Positions 1-8,304 of a stretch of DNA of 53,960 nt are shown in pieces (positions within the stretch are counted from its first letter, which is position 1; every line of letters begins with the position of its first letter). Source of the DNA: Candidatus Sumerlaeia bacterium (GTDB taxonomy: Bacteria > Sumerlaeota > Sumerlaeia > JADFCW01); NCBI GenBank assembly GCA_026415575.1, contig JAOAGV010000005.1:24215-78174 (forward strand), given 5' to 3'. The position numbers were made by a program, and so were the translations under genes. The notes under the pieces are model-generated. The model was given only the letters and a program-made list of their open reading frames with translations. It made no database searches and was not told the DNA's origin.

Positions 1-237
1 TGGATAACAACTGGGGTGTCGGGGACCCCTATGCTTGGACGCGTTGAACAAGCGCGGCCGACAGATGGCGCGTTTGCCGCGTGCGCCATTCAAAAGAGCG
101 CACGGGTGTTTTCACCCGCAGCGTATCCTTGATACGAGGGCTGCCAACCTCTCCGGGCCATTCTGAGCAACACCCGCTCCGAAACAATCCCTGTTGCCTT
201 TGCCAAACCGGTGTGCCTAGCTGCCTTTCGTTTTTCG

Positions 238-268
238 GCGGTGTTTCGCCACACCGCAAACGTTTTTT
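238..268 (+). terminator. Terminator/attenuator-like hairpin in the thrS leader
   Basis: A 7-bp perfect stem, GCGGTGT (238-244) with ACACCGC (251-257) around a TTCGCC loop, is followed after a few bases by a run of six T. It lies about 55 bp upstream of the thrS start. It could end an upstream transcript or act as an attenuator for thrS. The sequence alone cannot separate these. Confidence 0.4.
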
Positions 269-286
269 CTCCATTCCCAATCCGCT

Positions 287-303
287 CGTCGGCTTACCCG
301 ACG
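287..303 (+). promoter_or_regulatory. Hairpin just upstream of thrS start
   Basis: CGTCGG (287-292) and CCGACG (298-303) form a 6-bp stem with a five-base loop, ending about 20 bases before the thrS ATG. In E. coli, ThrRS represses its own translation through tRNA-like hairpins upstream of the start. The position here is compatible with such an operator, but the loop does not show a threonine anticodon, so the role is speculative. Confidence 0.25.
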
Positions 304-323
304 ATGCAGCGTGAGCATCCGGT

Positions 324-2249
324 ATGAGTCTAAAAGTTGGTCTGCCCGATGGAACCCACCTTGAGATGGCCGAAGGAGCAACCCTCAGCGACGTGGCCGC
401 GGCCATCGGTCCGGGTCTTGCCCGCGTGGCCGTAGCCGGCAAAATCAACGGGCGCCTTGCCGACCTTTCCACGCCGGTTGCCGACGGCGACTCGGTCCGC
501 CTTGTCACCTTTTCCGATCCCGAAGGCCGCGACACCTTTCGCCACACGTCCTCGCACATCATGGCCCAAGCTGTCAAACGCCTCATGCCCGAAGCCCGGC
601 TTGAAGACGGGCCGGCCATCGAGGACGGTTTCTTTTACGACATCGAAACGCCGCGCGCCCTCACGCCCGACGACCTTGCCCGAATCGAAACTGAGATGGA
701 GAAAATCGTCGCGGCGGACCTGCCTGTCCGCCGGCGCGAACTGTCCCGCGACGAGGCCATTGCGCTGTTCCGGCAGCGCGGCGAGAAATTCAAGGTCGAG
801 TTCCTCCAGTCGCTGCCCGACTCCGAGCCCATCTCCATCTACGAGCAGGGCGAGTTTGTGGACCTCTGCCGCGGGCCTCATCTGCCTTCGACCGGGCGCG
901 TCAAGGCGTTCAAAATCCTGTCCGTCGCCGGCGCCTACCGCAAGGGCGACCAGACGCGCGAGCAACTGCAACGCCTGTACGGCACATCGTTTCCCGACAA
1001 AAAAATGCTCAAGGAGTATTTGCTCTTTCTCGAAGAGGCCAAAAAACGCGACCACCGAAAACTCGGCCGCGAACTCGATCTCTTCAGCTTCCACGACGAA
1101 GGGCCCGGCTTCCCCTTTTTCCACGCCAACGGCACGATCCTCTACAATGAACTCATGGCCTTCTGCCGCGAGGAACTTGCCCGCCGCGGCTATCAGGAAG
1201 TCATGACCCCCATGATCCTCAACGAGGAACTCTGGCATCGCAGCGGCCACTGGGATCACTATCGCGACAACATGTATTTCACCAAAATTGACGAGCGCAT
1301 GTTTGCCATCAAGCCGATGAACTGCCCGGGCGGCCTGCTGATTTACAAAACCAAGCTCTACTCCTATCGCGACTTGCCGCTTCGCGTCGCCGAGTTCGGC
1401 CGTGTCCACCGCCACGAACTCTCCGGCGTTCTCCACGGCCTGTTCCGCGTTCGTGTTTTCACCCAAGACGACGCGCATCACTTCTGCACGCCCGAACAGC
1501 TGCCCGGCGAAATCGAGCGCATCATTGACATGATCCAGCACTTCTACCGCACCTTCGGCTTCGATGAATATGAGGTGTTCCTCAGCACACGCCCGACGGG
1601 CTCGATCGGCACGGACGAGCAGTGGGCGCTGGCCACCAACGTTCTTCGCGGCACACTCCAGAAACTCGGCATTCCGTTCGCCGAAGACCCCGGGGCGGGC
1701 GTCTTCTACGGCCCCAAGATTGACTTCAAGATTCGCGACTGCCTCAAGCGCCTGTGGCAATGCTCGACCATTCAGGTGGATTTCAACTTCCCCGAGCGCT
1801 TCGATCTTACCTATGTCGGCGTGGACGGTGCGCGCCACCGGCCCGTCATGATTCACCGCGCCATTTTTGGATCGATCGAACGCTTCCTCGGCGTGCTCAT
1901 CGAGCATTGCGAAGGCAACTTCCCGCTGTGGCTGGCCCCCGTACAGGTGGCCGTTCTGCCCATCGGCGGACGCCATCTGGAGTATGCCCGCGAGGTCGTC
2001 CACCATCTGCAGGACTCGCACATTCGGGCGCGGCTGGACGACGGGCAGCAGACGATCGGCCACAAAATCCGCGAGGCGGAGCTTCAGAAAATCCCCGTGA
2101 TGCTGGTGATCGGCGACCGCGAGGTCGCTTCGCGCACCGTTGCTTTGCGCCGCCGCAAACTCGGCGACCGCGGCACACCGTCGCTCGACGCCCTCACGGC
2201 CGACCTCCTCGACGAAATCCGCAGCCGCCGCCCCCTGCCGACGCAGTAA
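324..2249 (+). CDS. thrS: Threonyl-tRNA synthetase
   Basis: Class II aminoacyl-tRNA synthetase that charges tRNA-Thr with threonine in the cytoplasm. The 641 residues match the usual ThrRS length and order. An N-terminal TGS domain (about 1-64) is followed by the editing domain starting with HTSSH (74-78), where the HxxxH metal motif lies. The catalytic core shows KPMNCPGG (zinc-ligand Cys), the motif 2 stretch FGRVHRHELSG, DDAHHF and motif 3 near HRAIFGSIER, and an anticodon-binding domain closes the C-terminus. The ATG at 324 begins the TGS domain directly. The usual partner infC does not follow. A horizontally acquired restriction-modification pair begins about 100 bp downstream. Confidence 0.97.
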   Translation: MSLKVGLPDGTHLEMAEGATLSDVAAAIGPGLARVAVAGKINGRLADLSTPVADGDSVRLVTFSDPEGRDTFRHTSSHIMAQAVKRLMPEARLEDGPAIEDGFFYDIETPRALTPDDLARIETEMEKIVAADLPVRRRELSRDEAIALFRQRGEKFKVEFLQSLPDSEPISIYEQGEFVDLCRGPHLPSTGRVKAFKILSVAGAYRKGDQTREQLQRLYGTSFPDKKMLKEYLLFLEEAKKRDHRKLGRELDLFSFHDEGPGFPFFHANGTILYNELMAFCREELARRGYQEVMTPMILNEELWHRSGHWDHYRDNMYFTKIDERMFAIKPMNCPGGLLIYKTKLYSYRDLPLRVAEFGRVHRHELSGVLHGLFRVRVFTQDDAHHFCTPEQLPGEIERIIDMIQHFYRTFGFDEYEVFLSTRPTGSIGTDEQWALATNVLRGTLQKLGIPFAEDPGAGVFYGPKIDFKIRDCLKRLWQCSTIQVDFNFPERFDLTYVGVDGARHRPVMIHRAIFGSIERFLGVLIEHCEGNFPLWLAPVQVAVLPIGGRHLEYAREVVHHLQDSHIRARLDDGQQTIGHKIREAELQKIPVMLVIGDREVASRTVALRRRKLGDRGTPSLDALTADLLDEIRSRRPLPTQ

Positions 2250-2350
2250 GAACAAGAAAGCGCGCCGCCACCGCCTGAAACGCGTTCGGGCTTGACAGAC
2301 AGGAACACCGCTGCAATCCGTTGAGCAGCTTTCAATGGAGAGATATAACG

Positions 2351-3343
2351 ATGCCGCGAAGGAAGAAAAGCATCGGAGTAAGCGAAGATCTGCCGCCTTA
2401 TGGCAAAACTCTCAATATCCGATGGCAACGGACATGTGACTGTCGGCCAGGGCATTTGAATTGCATGAGCGCACGAGAATGGCTAAAATCCCAATTGGGT
2501 GTATGGCAGTTCACTTATGAGGCACGTGATGTCCGGGATAAGGCTGTTCACCCCGCAACATTCCCGATTGCTCTTGCCAGAAAGGTAATTGAACTTTTTA
2601 CACACAGGGGTGAATTGGTTCTCGATCCGTTTGTGGGAAGCGGCACAACTCTCGTTGCCGCGATGGACACTGCGAGGAACGCAGTGGGCTTTGACCTTCA
2701 AAAAGAGTACATTGATTTGTGCAAACGGCGATTAGCCGAAGGCAATGTGTTTAACGATGCAGTTCAAATTGCCATACAAGACGACGCGAGGAATATTCGT
2801 AACTACCTAGAGCCCGGTACAGTCAAATTGATATGGACATCGCCACCATATGCAAACCTCCTTAATCGGCCAAGAAAAAACAAATCAAGGAGATTTCGAA
2901 ATAACGAGCAGCTGGGAAAGGTTGAGCAGTATTCCCAAGATCCTCGGGACCTTGGTACAATGGCCCTGGACGAATATAGGTTGGCAATGGGCGAAATCTT
3001 TGAGCATCTTCTGCCTTTGCTCCGCCCTAAAGGCCATTGTGTTATTAATGTTCCTGACATGTGGTGGGAGAATAAGCGAATTACGATTCATGTTTCCCTA
3101 ATCGAAGAATTGAGAAAACGCGGATATGAATTACGGAATGTAATCATTTGGGACAGGACAAATATAGTGAACAAGATAGGCATTTTTGGCTGGCCAAGCA
3201 ACTACATCACAATGGGCGTAACCTTTGAGTATTTATTGGATTTCTGGCGACCACCTATAGCAGAGATAAAGCGATCAAGCAAAGTAGTAGAATATGCGGA
3301 TCTATACAAAAGACGAATTAATAGCGAAGCTGTTAGCTATTAG
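2351..3343 (+). CDS. Type II DNA methyltransferase, probably N4-cytosine
   Basis: SAM-dependent DNA methyltransferase, the protective half of a type II restriction-modification system. The AdoMet-binding motif DPFVGSGTT is at residues 92-100 and the catalytic motif TSPPY at 163-167. An SPPY form is typical of N4-cytosine methyltransferases, including those paired with MvaI and BcnI. The ATG at 2351 is chosen over an upstream in-frame TTG (2321) because GGAGAG sits seven bases before it. The protein is 330 residues. The gene overlaps the endonuclease gene by 50 bp in another frame, so the two are probably co-expressed. Base composition is clearly more AT-rich than in thrS and the radical SAM gene, which indicates transfer. 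The target is inferred to be CCNGG-like from the partner nuclease. Confidence 0.85.
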   Translation: MPRRKKSIGVSEDLPPYGKTLNIRWQRTCDCRPGHLNCMSAREWLKSQLGVWQFTYEARDVRDKAVHPATFPIALARKVIELFTHRGELVLDPFVGSGTTLVAAMDTARNAVGFDLQKEYIDLCKRRLAEGNVFNDAVQIAIQDDARNIRNYLEPGTVKLIWTSPPYANLLNRPRKNKSRRFRNNEQLGKVEQYSQDPRDLGTMALDEYRLAMGEIFEHLLPLLRPKGHCVINVPDMWWENKRITIHVSLIEELRKRGYELRNVIIWDRTNIVNKIGIFGWPSNYITMGVTFEYLLDFWRPPIAEIKRSSKVVEYADLYKRRINSEAVSY

Positions 3344-4061
3344 ATCTCAGGGATGGATTATAAACGCGCGGCCGGGCAATGTGGGTGGCATTGGTAATAC
3401 TTTGGAGGATTTGCTGGGTATTGATGAAAATAACCTTCCGCTTCCCAATGCGGCAGAGTGGGAGCTAAAATGCCAAAGAAAAGACACGAGCTCACTAACC
3501 ACTTTATTCCACATGGAGCCGTCACCGAGAGCTATAAGATTTGTGCCCAATTTGTTATTACCAAAGTACGGCTGGCCTCACAAGAGTATCCCCAAGGAGC
3601 AAAGCTTTCGTCAAACAATCAACGGTCTTAAAAGCACGGATAGAGGATTTCGCATAGTCGTGGATTGGGCATCCCGGCGTGTATTGGTTTCTTTTGATGC
3701 AAGCAAGGTAGATCCCAGCCATGCTGCGTGGCTTAAGAAAGTTGCATCGCGTGTCGGCTTGGGCGAACTTCAACCACAGCCTTATTGGGGGTTTGATGAT
3801 CTTACGCATAAGGCGGCTACAAAACTTCTAAACTGTTTTTACATTCGCGCATTAGTAAGACACGAACGAGGAGAGGAACTGTTCCTGTATCAAGATATCA
3901 TGATTCTCCAGCGGTTTAGCGCGGACAAGTTTCTTCGGGCCATCGAGCAAGGATTTATCTTGGTTGATTTCGATGCGCGCACCGGCCACAACCACGGCAC
4001 AAAATTCCGTCTTCGACAGGACCATCTTCCCGACCTCTACGACGACGTGCAGAACCTTTGA
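3294..4061 (+). CDS. MvaI/BcnI-family type II restriction endonuclease
   Basis: A 255-residue protein, close to the roughly 240-250 residues of MvaI and BcnI, monomeric enzymes that nick CCWGG or CCSGG strand by strand. Visible family features are LLGIDENNLPLPN (40-52), the PD-(D/E)XK-type core EWELK (55-59) with an upstream Asp44, the stretch TSSLTTLFHMEPSPR (65-79) and, near the C-terminus, the His-containing ARTGHNHGTKFR. It overlaps the 3' end of the methyltransferase gene by 50 bp. Most of the gene is AT-rich like its partner, but the last ~35 codons turn GC-rich like the host. The exact recognition sequence cannot be read from the protein. Family assignment is from motif recall, not a search. 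Confidence 0.85.
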   Translation: MRIYTKDELIAKLLAIRSQGWIINARPGNVGGIGNTLEDLLGIDENNLPLPNAAEWELKCQRKDTSSLTTLFHMEPSPRAIRFVPNLLLPKYGWPHKSIPKEQSFRQTINGLKSTDRGFRIVVDWASRRVLVSFDASKVDPSHAAWLKKVASRVGLGELQPQPYWGFDDLTHKAATKLLNCFYIRALVRHERGEELFLYQDIMILQRFSADKFLRAIEQGFILVDFDARTGHNHGTKFRLRQDHLPDLYDDVQNL

Positions 4062-4289
4062 ATTCCCCCAATCCCTCTTGGACTTTGACTATGACCTCAA
4101 ACCAATTCTACACCCGGAAACCCTCCGAGCCGATATTGCCCGCTTTGTCGAATCGCATCCCCAGCTTTGGGACATGCGGCCCGACCCGTTTCACCCGCAA
4201 GTCCAACGTCCGAGCGGGGGCCGGTTGATCGCCGGTAAATGCTCACATTTTATGAATCGCAGAATTTCCCTCCCCCCCTGAGGTATGCC
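4062..4289 (+). other. Coding-like remnant between RM pair and radical SAM gene
   Basis: After the endonuclease stop, a frame continues from about 4062 to 4281 with strongly GC-rich third positions, as in host genes. It encodes an acidic stretch including SLLDFDYDLKPILHPETL and ESHPQLWDMRPDPF. Its only upstream start lies inside the endonuclease gene, in another frame. It could be the tail of a host gene truncated by the RM insertion, or an unrecognised small protein. I do not recognise a family. Confidence 0.3.
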
Positions 4290-5735
4290 GTGAAAATCAA
4301 GCTCATCAATCCCGCCCGCAAGCCCGAATGGAAAGAGAATTTTTGGGAGTTTCGCACCCTCCGAAAAATCACGGGCCGTCCCGCCGCCTCTCCCTCGCTC
4401 GCCCTGCTGACGCTGGCCGCCGCCACGCCCGACGGAGTGGAGGTTGTCATCGCCGATGAACATGTAGCCCCGATTGATTTTGACGAACCCGTGGACCTCG
4501 TGGCGATTACCAGCTTCACCTGCATCATAGAACGTGCGTATGAAATTGCCGGTGAATTCCGCCGCCGCGGCGTTCCGGTCGTCGTCGGCGGTATGCACGC
4601 CTCGTTTTTCCCCGAAGAAGCTGCGCAATTCTGCGACGCCGTCGTCATCGGCGAGGCCGATGAAATCTGGCCCCGTGTTGTCCGCGATGCCGAACCCGGC
4701 TGTCTGCAAAAAGTCTATCGCTCCGAGCGTCTGCCCGACCTCACCCGCCTGCCGCCGCCGCGCTGGGACATCCTCCCACGCCATGCCTACTGCTATTACT
4801 CGGTCCAGACCACGCGCGGCTGCCCCCACTATTGCGAGTTTTGCCTCGTTACCGCATTCAGCGGGCGCCAGTACCGGCGCAAGCGGATCGAGCAGGTGGT
4901 CGCCGAAATCGCCGCCCTTCTCCAAACCGCCCCCAATGAATCGCTGCTTCTGGCCGACGATAATCTCCTTGCCGCTCCCAACTACGCCGCCCCGCTTCTG
5001 CGGGAACTGGCGTCGCTGCCGACGCAGCCGTGGGTCTGCCAGTCCTCAATCAACAATCTGCAGGACGATTCGATTCTCGACCTGCTCCGTCGCGCCGGCT
5101 GCATGTACGTCTTCGTTGGCTTTGAAAGCCTGTCGCCCGACGCCATCGCGCGCATGGGCAAGCAGCGCACCAACGTTGTTGCCCACTACAAAGAAACCAT
5201 CCGCCGCGTTCACGCCCACGGCATTGCCGTAGTCGGCTCGTTCATGCTCACGCCCGACGACAATGCCGACTCCGTCCGCCGCCTCGCCGATTTTATCGAG
5301 GAAACCGCAATGGCCTTTCCCATGATCAATATCCTTACGCCGGTTCCGGGCAGCCGCCTGTTTGACCAGAATCTGGCCAACGGCAACATCACGATTGCGG
5401 ATTGGAAACGCTTCGACGGCGAGCACGTGTGTCTCGATGCGTCGGACGCGCTCGAGCACCTGCGCGCCGCTTTGCTCGCCGAGCTGTATCGCTATGATAA
5501 AGTCCTTGGACGGTTGCGGCAGAACTGGAGTCAAAACGTGTTCACGCGGCGGGCGTGCTCTCATCCCCGTGCTCTCGAACGGCGCGGCCTTCTGCCGTTT
5601 CTTCCCTCCATGGTCACGTGGGATTTCCGCCGCATTGCGTTTCTCATCAAATGTCTCTGCAACCGAAACCGTCCCGATCTGGCATCGGTTGTGCACGCGC
5701 TCAACTTCCATGACTACGCGCAATCGCTCCAGTAG
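4290..5735 (+). CDS. Cobalamin-binding-type radical SAM enzyme
   Basis: B12-binding-domain radical SAM protein of about 481 residues. The N-terminal part has the Rossmann-like B12-binding layout (VVGGMHASFFPEEA, VIGEADEIW). It is followed by the iron-sulfur cluster motif CPHYCEFC (CxxxCxxC) after TTRGC, and then a TIM-barrel core ending in TPVPGSRLFDQ. Related proteins modify unactivated carbons, for example by methylation in lipid, hopanoid or natural-product pathways. The substrate is not readable here. A GTG start at 4290 is preferred because GAGG lies about six bases upstream and the protein then begins VKIKLINP, a typical family N-terminus. An ATG at 4239 gives 17 extra residues without a good ribosome-binding site. 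No pathway genes flank it. Confidence 0.85.
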   Translation: MKIKLINPARKPEWKENFWEFRTLRKITGRPAASPSLALLTLAAATPDGVEVVIADEHVAPIDFDEPVDLVAITSFTCIIERAYEIAGEFRRRGVPVVVGGMHASFFPEEAAQFCDAVVIGEADEIWPRVVRDAEPGCLQKVYRSERLPDLTRLPPPRWDILPRHAYCYYSVQTTRGCPHYCEFCLVTAFSGRQYRRKRIEQVVAEIAALLQTAPNESLLLADDNLLAAPNYAAPLLRELASLPTQPWVCQSSINNLQDDSILDLLRRAGCMYVFVGFESLSPDAIARMGKQRTNVVAHYKETIRRVHAHGIAVVGSFMLTPDDNADSVRRLADFIEETAMAFPMINILTPVPGSRLFDQNLANGNITIADWKRFDGEHVCLDASDALEHLRAALLAELYRYDKVLGRLRQNWSQNVFTRRACSHPRALERRGLLPFLPSMVTWDFRRIAFLIKCLCNRNRPDLASVVHALNFHDYAQSLQ

Positions 5736-6147
5736 GTGCCATCCGTTCGATTCCGCGCTTCTGCGTGTGAAACCGCAAATGCCAAGCCCCCCGTGCGGCA
5801 AACGACCGCGATTTGCCCTTGACCGCGCCAGGGCCGGACAAACAATTATCGCCCGGAGAATTGCGATTTCCCGCGGAAAGGCCGGTGCATGTTTGCACAC
5901 CAAGATGAATTGCTCTCCGACGCCGGGTCACCACAATCACCATTGCTTCGTGTTGTAGACCGCCGAGGGCTTGAAGGTTGCGGGAAGAATTACAAGCAAA
6001 TGGGTGAATAGCTTATATTGGAATGCATGCAAGGCTGTTTGCAGCTGCGATCTGCCGGCATCCGTTAATAGTGTTTTCCAACATTCTGGGCTTTAGCTTT
6101 TAACTGGTCGAGAATTGACTCAATCCACAGGCATCGGAGGGAAAAGC
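5736..6147 (+). other. Intergenic region with possible promoter
   Basis: About 410 bp without a credible gene. The longest frames here are shadows of the radical SAM gene. The right half is more AT-rich and contains a promoter-like pair (5990-6019). A good GGAGGG ribosome-binding site lies just before the next gene. I see no repeat or RNA structure in it. Confidence 0.4.
5990..6019 (+). promoter_or_regulatory. Putative promoter for the Gfo/Idh/MocA gene
   Basis: A -10-like TATATT (6014-6019) is preceded, with an 18-base spacer, by a weak -35-like TTACAA (5990-5995), in an AT-rich stretch about 130 bp upstream of the start at 6148. The -10 is a 5/6 match to TATAAT but the -35 only 3/6. Confidence 0.3.
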
Positions 6148-7416
6148 ATGTCAGACTTTCAGAAAATGTCGCGCCGCGTGTTTCTCAAGAACCACGCTGT
6201 TGCCGCTGCCGTCGCCCCGCTCATTCTCCGCCCCGGCGTTCTGGGCGCGGCGGGGCGGCCGGGGGCCAACGACCGCATCCTCATCGGCGTCATCGGCACG
6301 GGCGGTCGCGCGCGCCAGCTGATGAACCAGATGCCGCCTGACGGCCGCATCGTTGCCATCAGCGATTGCTACATCAAGCGCATGGAAGAGGCAATGGCCG
6401 GCAAAGATGTGAAGTGGAACATGTATCAGGATTACCGCAAGATGTTCGAGAAGGAAAAACTCGACGCGGTGCTCGTAGCGACCCCCGACCATGGCCGCGT
6501 TCTTCCGTGCATCCGTGCCTGCGAGGCCGGCCTTGATGTTTTTGCCGAAAAGCCGCTGACGCTCACCGTGGCCGAGGGGCGCGTGCTCGTCAACGTGGTG
6601 CGCAAAACGGGCCGCGTTTTTCAGGTCGGCAGCCAGCAGCGCACGATGGAGATGAACGCCTATGCCTGCGCACTGGTGCGCAACAGCGGCATCGGCCGGA
6701 TTCAGCGCGTGGTCGGCAAGTGCTACACCGGTCCGCGCACAATACCCCAACTGCCCGAAGAACCCATTCCCGAAGGGGACGACTGGGACACGTGGCTCGG
6801 TCCGACGCCCTATCTCCCGTTCAACTCGAAGCTGCAATTCGGCTGGATGTCCTGGCGCAACTACTCTGGCGGCGAAATGACCAACTGGGGCGCGCACGGG
6901 ATTGACCAAATCCAATGGGCGCTCGGCATGGACGGCACCGGCCCGGTTGAGGTGTGGCCCGTGACTGCCGGCCCCAATGGCAAGGTCTCGATGCGCTATG
7001 CCAACGGCGTGACAGTAGATTTCGAGTCGCCGGATATTCCGCCGGGCGGGGCGCTTTTTATCGGCGAAAAGGGCCGGGTGAAAATTGACCGCAACGACTT
7101 CGAGGTCGAGCCGCCAGAACTGGCCAAAGACGCGCCCGACCGCGCGGTCCGCCAGCCGTGGGAAGGCCCGGGCTGGATTTCGCGGCCCCACATGCAGAAC
7201 TGGCTCGACTGCATCAAGACCCGCAAGCGGCCCAATGCCGATGTCGAGATTGGCCATCGCTCGGTGACCATCTGCCATATCCTGAACATTGCGCGGGAGT
7301 TGGGCCGCAGGCTGAAGTGGGACCCGGATAAGGAGCAATTTGTCGGCGACGACGAGGCCAACGCCTGTCTCGACCGCCCGCGCCGCAAGGGCTGGGAATT
7401 GCCGCAAATCGCCTGA
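6148..7416 (+). CDS. Tat-exported Gfo/Idh/MocA-family oxidoreductase
   Basis: NAD(P)-dependent sugar or polyol dehydrogenase-like protein. The ATG at 6148 follows GGAGGG and gives an N-terminus with a twin-arginine signal (MSRRVFLKN) and an Ala-rich hydrophobic segment, so export is expected. Next come the dinucleotide-binding GVIGTGGRAR, the ATPDHGR strand, the substrate-domain motif EKPLT and a C-terminal domain with NWGAHGIDQIQWAL. A TTG 33 bases upstream is less likely. Such secreted Gfo/Idh/MocA proteins are abundant in Planctomycetota-like genomes; the exact sugar is unknown. It lies in a run of + strand exported carbohydrate proteins (6-11.4 kb) separated by repeats, so probably not one operon. 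Confidence 0.9.
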   Translation: MSDFQKMSRRVFLKNHAVAAAVAPLILRPGVLGAAGRPGANDRILIGVIGTGGRARQLMNQMPPDGRIVAISDCYIKRMEEAMAGKDVKWNMYQDYRKMFEKEKLDAVLVATPDHGRVLPCIRACEAGLDVFAEKPLTLTVAEGRVLVNVVRKTGRVFQVGSQQRTMEMNAYACALVRNSGIGRIQRVVGKCYTGPRTIPQLPEEPIPEGDDWDTWLGPTPYLPFNSKLQFGWMSWRNYSGGEMTNWGAHGIDQIQWALGMDGTGPVEVWPVTAGPNGKVSMRYANGVTVDFESPDIPPGGALFIGEKGRVKIDRNDFEVEPPELAKDAPDRAVRQPWEGPGWISRPHMQNWLDCIKTRKRPNADVEIGHRSVTICHILNIARELGRRLKWDPDKEQFVGDDEANACLDRPRRKGWELPQIA

Positions 7417-7538
7417 TAGATTCTTGCATTTTCGATTGGAGCATTTTGGCCCCGGGACGTTAGAATGTCGCTAACAATTTTGAATTGAACAATTGTGCTA
7501 TACCATCCTCCTTCTGGTATATTGCACTGGGAAATCTT

Positions 7539-7630
7539 TAACGTGGCCTTTGGCCACAACGAAGGAGGTTAGAGGCAAGAGGGTAGAGGTTAGAAAAGGT
7601 ATTTGCAAATTGGCTGGATGTTTAGACCGA
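7539..7630 (+). repeat. 92-bp dispersed repeat, copy 1
   Basis: Begins TAACGTGGCC, contains the small palindrome GTGGCC-TTT-GGCCAC, a purine-rich middle (GAGGTTAGAGGCAAGAGG type) and ends GGCTGGATGTTTAGACCGA. It is nearly identical to the copy at 7851-7942, and both are exactly 92 bp. Further copies lie at 11589-11682 and, inverted, at 49594-49663 and 49843-49930. No open frame is conserved among them. Confidence 0.8.
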
Positions 7631-7710
7631 AGAGTCCAAGTCGAGATTGTATGGAAAAGAAGTGCAAACAGCATATAGTTGAAACATCCGTTCATCGCTG
7701 TTCCGTTTGT

Positions 7711-7840
7711 GGAGGGAGGCGTTCCACCGCCTCCGGATCGAAACGTGGAGGGACGCGTTCCACGGCATCCGAAGGCGGTCGCCGTGGAAGCCGACCATCC
7801 ACCGTCAAAATCGAAAATGCGGTCGGGGTGGAACCCGACC
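7711..7840 (+). repeat. Cluster of hairpins with conserved TTCCAC/GTGGAA loop
   Basis: Several short hairpins follow one another. The clearest are GGAGGCG-TTCCAC-CGCCTCC at 7715-7734 and GGTCGGG-GTGGAA-CCCGACC at 7821-7840 (the same unit inverted). Two less perfect ones lie at 7751-7770 and 7777-7796. The loop is constant while the stem differs but stays paired. The unit is often preceded by GTGGAGGG. The same type occurs near 11504, 16671, 30275, 30402 and 35882. Confidence 0.75.
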
Positions 7841-7850
7841 CTCCACTAGC

Positions 7851-7942
7851 TAACGTGGCCTTTGGCCGCAACCAAAGAGGTCAGAGGCAAGAGGGTAGAA
7901 GTTGGAAAAGACCTTCGCAAATTGGCTGGATGTTTAGACCGA
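7851..7942 (+). repeat. 92-bp dispersed repeat, copy 2
   Basis: Same order as copy 1: TAACGTGGCC, palindrome GTGGCC-TTT-GGCCGC, purine-rich centre, and end GGCTGGATGTTTAGACCGA. It begins four bases after the hairpin cluster and directly precedes the methyltransferase fragment. Confidence 0.8.
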
Positions 7943-7950
7943 GGAGACTT

Positions 7951-8304
7951 AAGGGTTTCGCGACGGACTTCTACTTGGGGCGGCGAAACGCGCGGTTTAT
8001 TCGCAATCTCGCCGGTGTGGTCCCTTTGACCTGCCTTCATTGCGTGTATGCCCGCAAGGGCGACCCGGCGTATGTGGAAAAACTTTGGCGGGTTTTGCGG
8101 CACCCAAAAACTGTTGCAAATCTTCCTTGGGTTGGAAAATCCTATGGTGGCGGTGCAATCAAAGTTGAGCCGCGCGCTTTGGAACGCTTGCCTTTGCCAG
8201 CCGATCTAGTCGAGGCGGAAGGACTTTGTCCGGAGAAATCGCCGGTGCAATATCATCTGCCGTTTTTTGACAGGCCTTTTTCTTTTCCCAGACCGCGCGT
8301 ATAA
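7951..8304 (+). pseudogene. C-terminal remnant of an adenine-type DNA methyltransferase
   Basis: The frame reads FATDFYLGRRNARFIRNLAG, then VVPLTCLHCVYAR and a segment with SYGGGAIKVEPRALERLPLP, ending in a stop at 8302-8304. This is the layout of the end of Eco57I/TaqI-like N6-adenine DNA methylases, where GGG-x-x-K/E-x-EP-x-x-hydrophobic-x-x-h-P follows the target-recognition part. No AdoMet motif or NPPY motif exists upstream; the fragment is preceded directly by the 92-bp repeat. It is therefore a truncated remnant of a lost restriction-modification or defence gene. Assignment is from motif memory; a profile search would decide it. Confidence 0.55.

Larger units (their letters stand above)
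1..323. other. Gene-poor leader region upstream of thrS
   Basis: No convincing coding sequence is visible. The open frames here lack Shine-Dalgarno signals and recognisable motifs, and one is a shadow running into thrS on the other strand. The stretch holds a terminator-like hairpin at 238-268 and a second hairpin at 287-303, both described separately. I looked for the conserved T-box bulge sequence and a threonine specifier loop and saw neither. Confidence 0.5.

Noticed and set aside
1-323. T-box riboswitch for thrS
   Set aside because: No conserved T-box bulge and no specifier loop with a threonine codon could be found.
330-2255. Long minus-strand frames over thrS and other high-GC genes
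   Set aside because: These mirror frames arise from GC-rich third positions. They lack ribosome-binding sites and recognisable domains, whereas the + strand frame is ThrRS.
2292-2317. TTGACA before the methyltransferase as a promoter
   Set aside because: The -35 hexamer is perfect, but the only -10-like TGCAAT is 14 bases away, too close for a standard promoter.
7603-8304. A single 233-residue gene across the repeat island
   Set aside because: Its first 110 codons are repeat sequence read in one frame, with no ribosome-binding site. Only the last part resembles a protein family, so I annotated repeats and a remnant.
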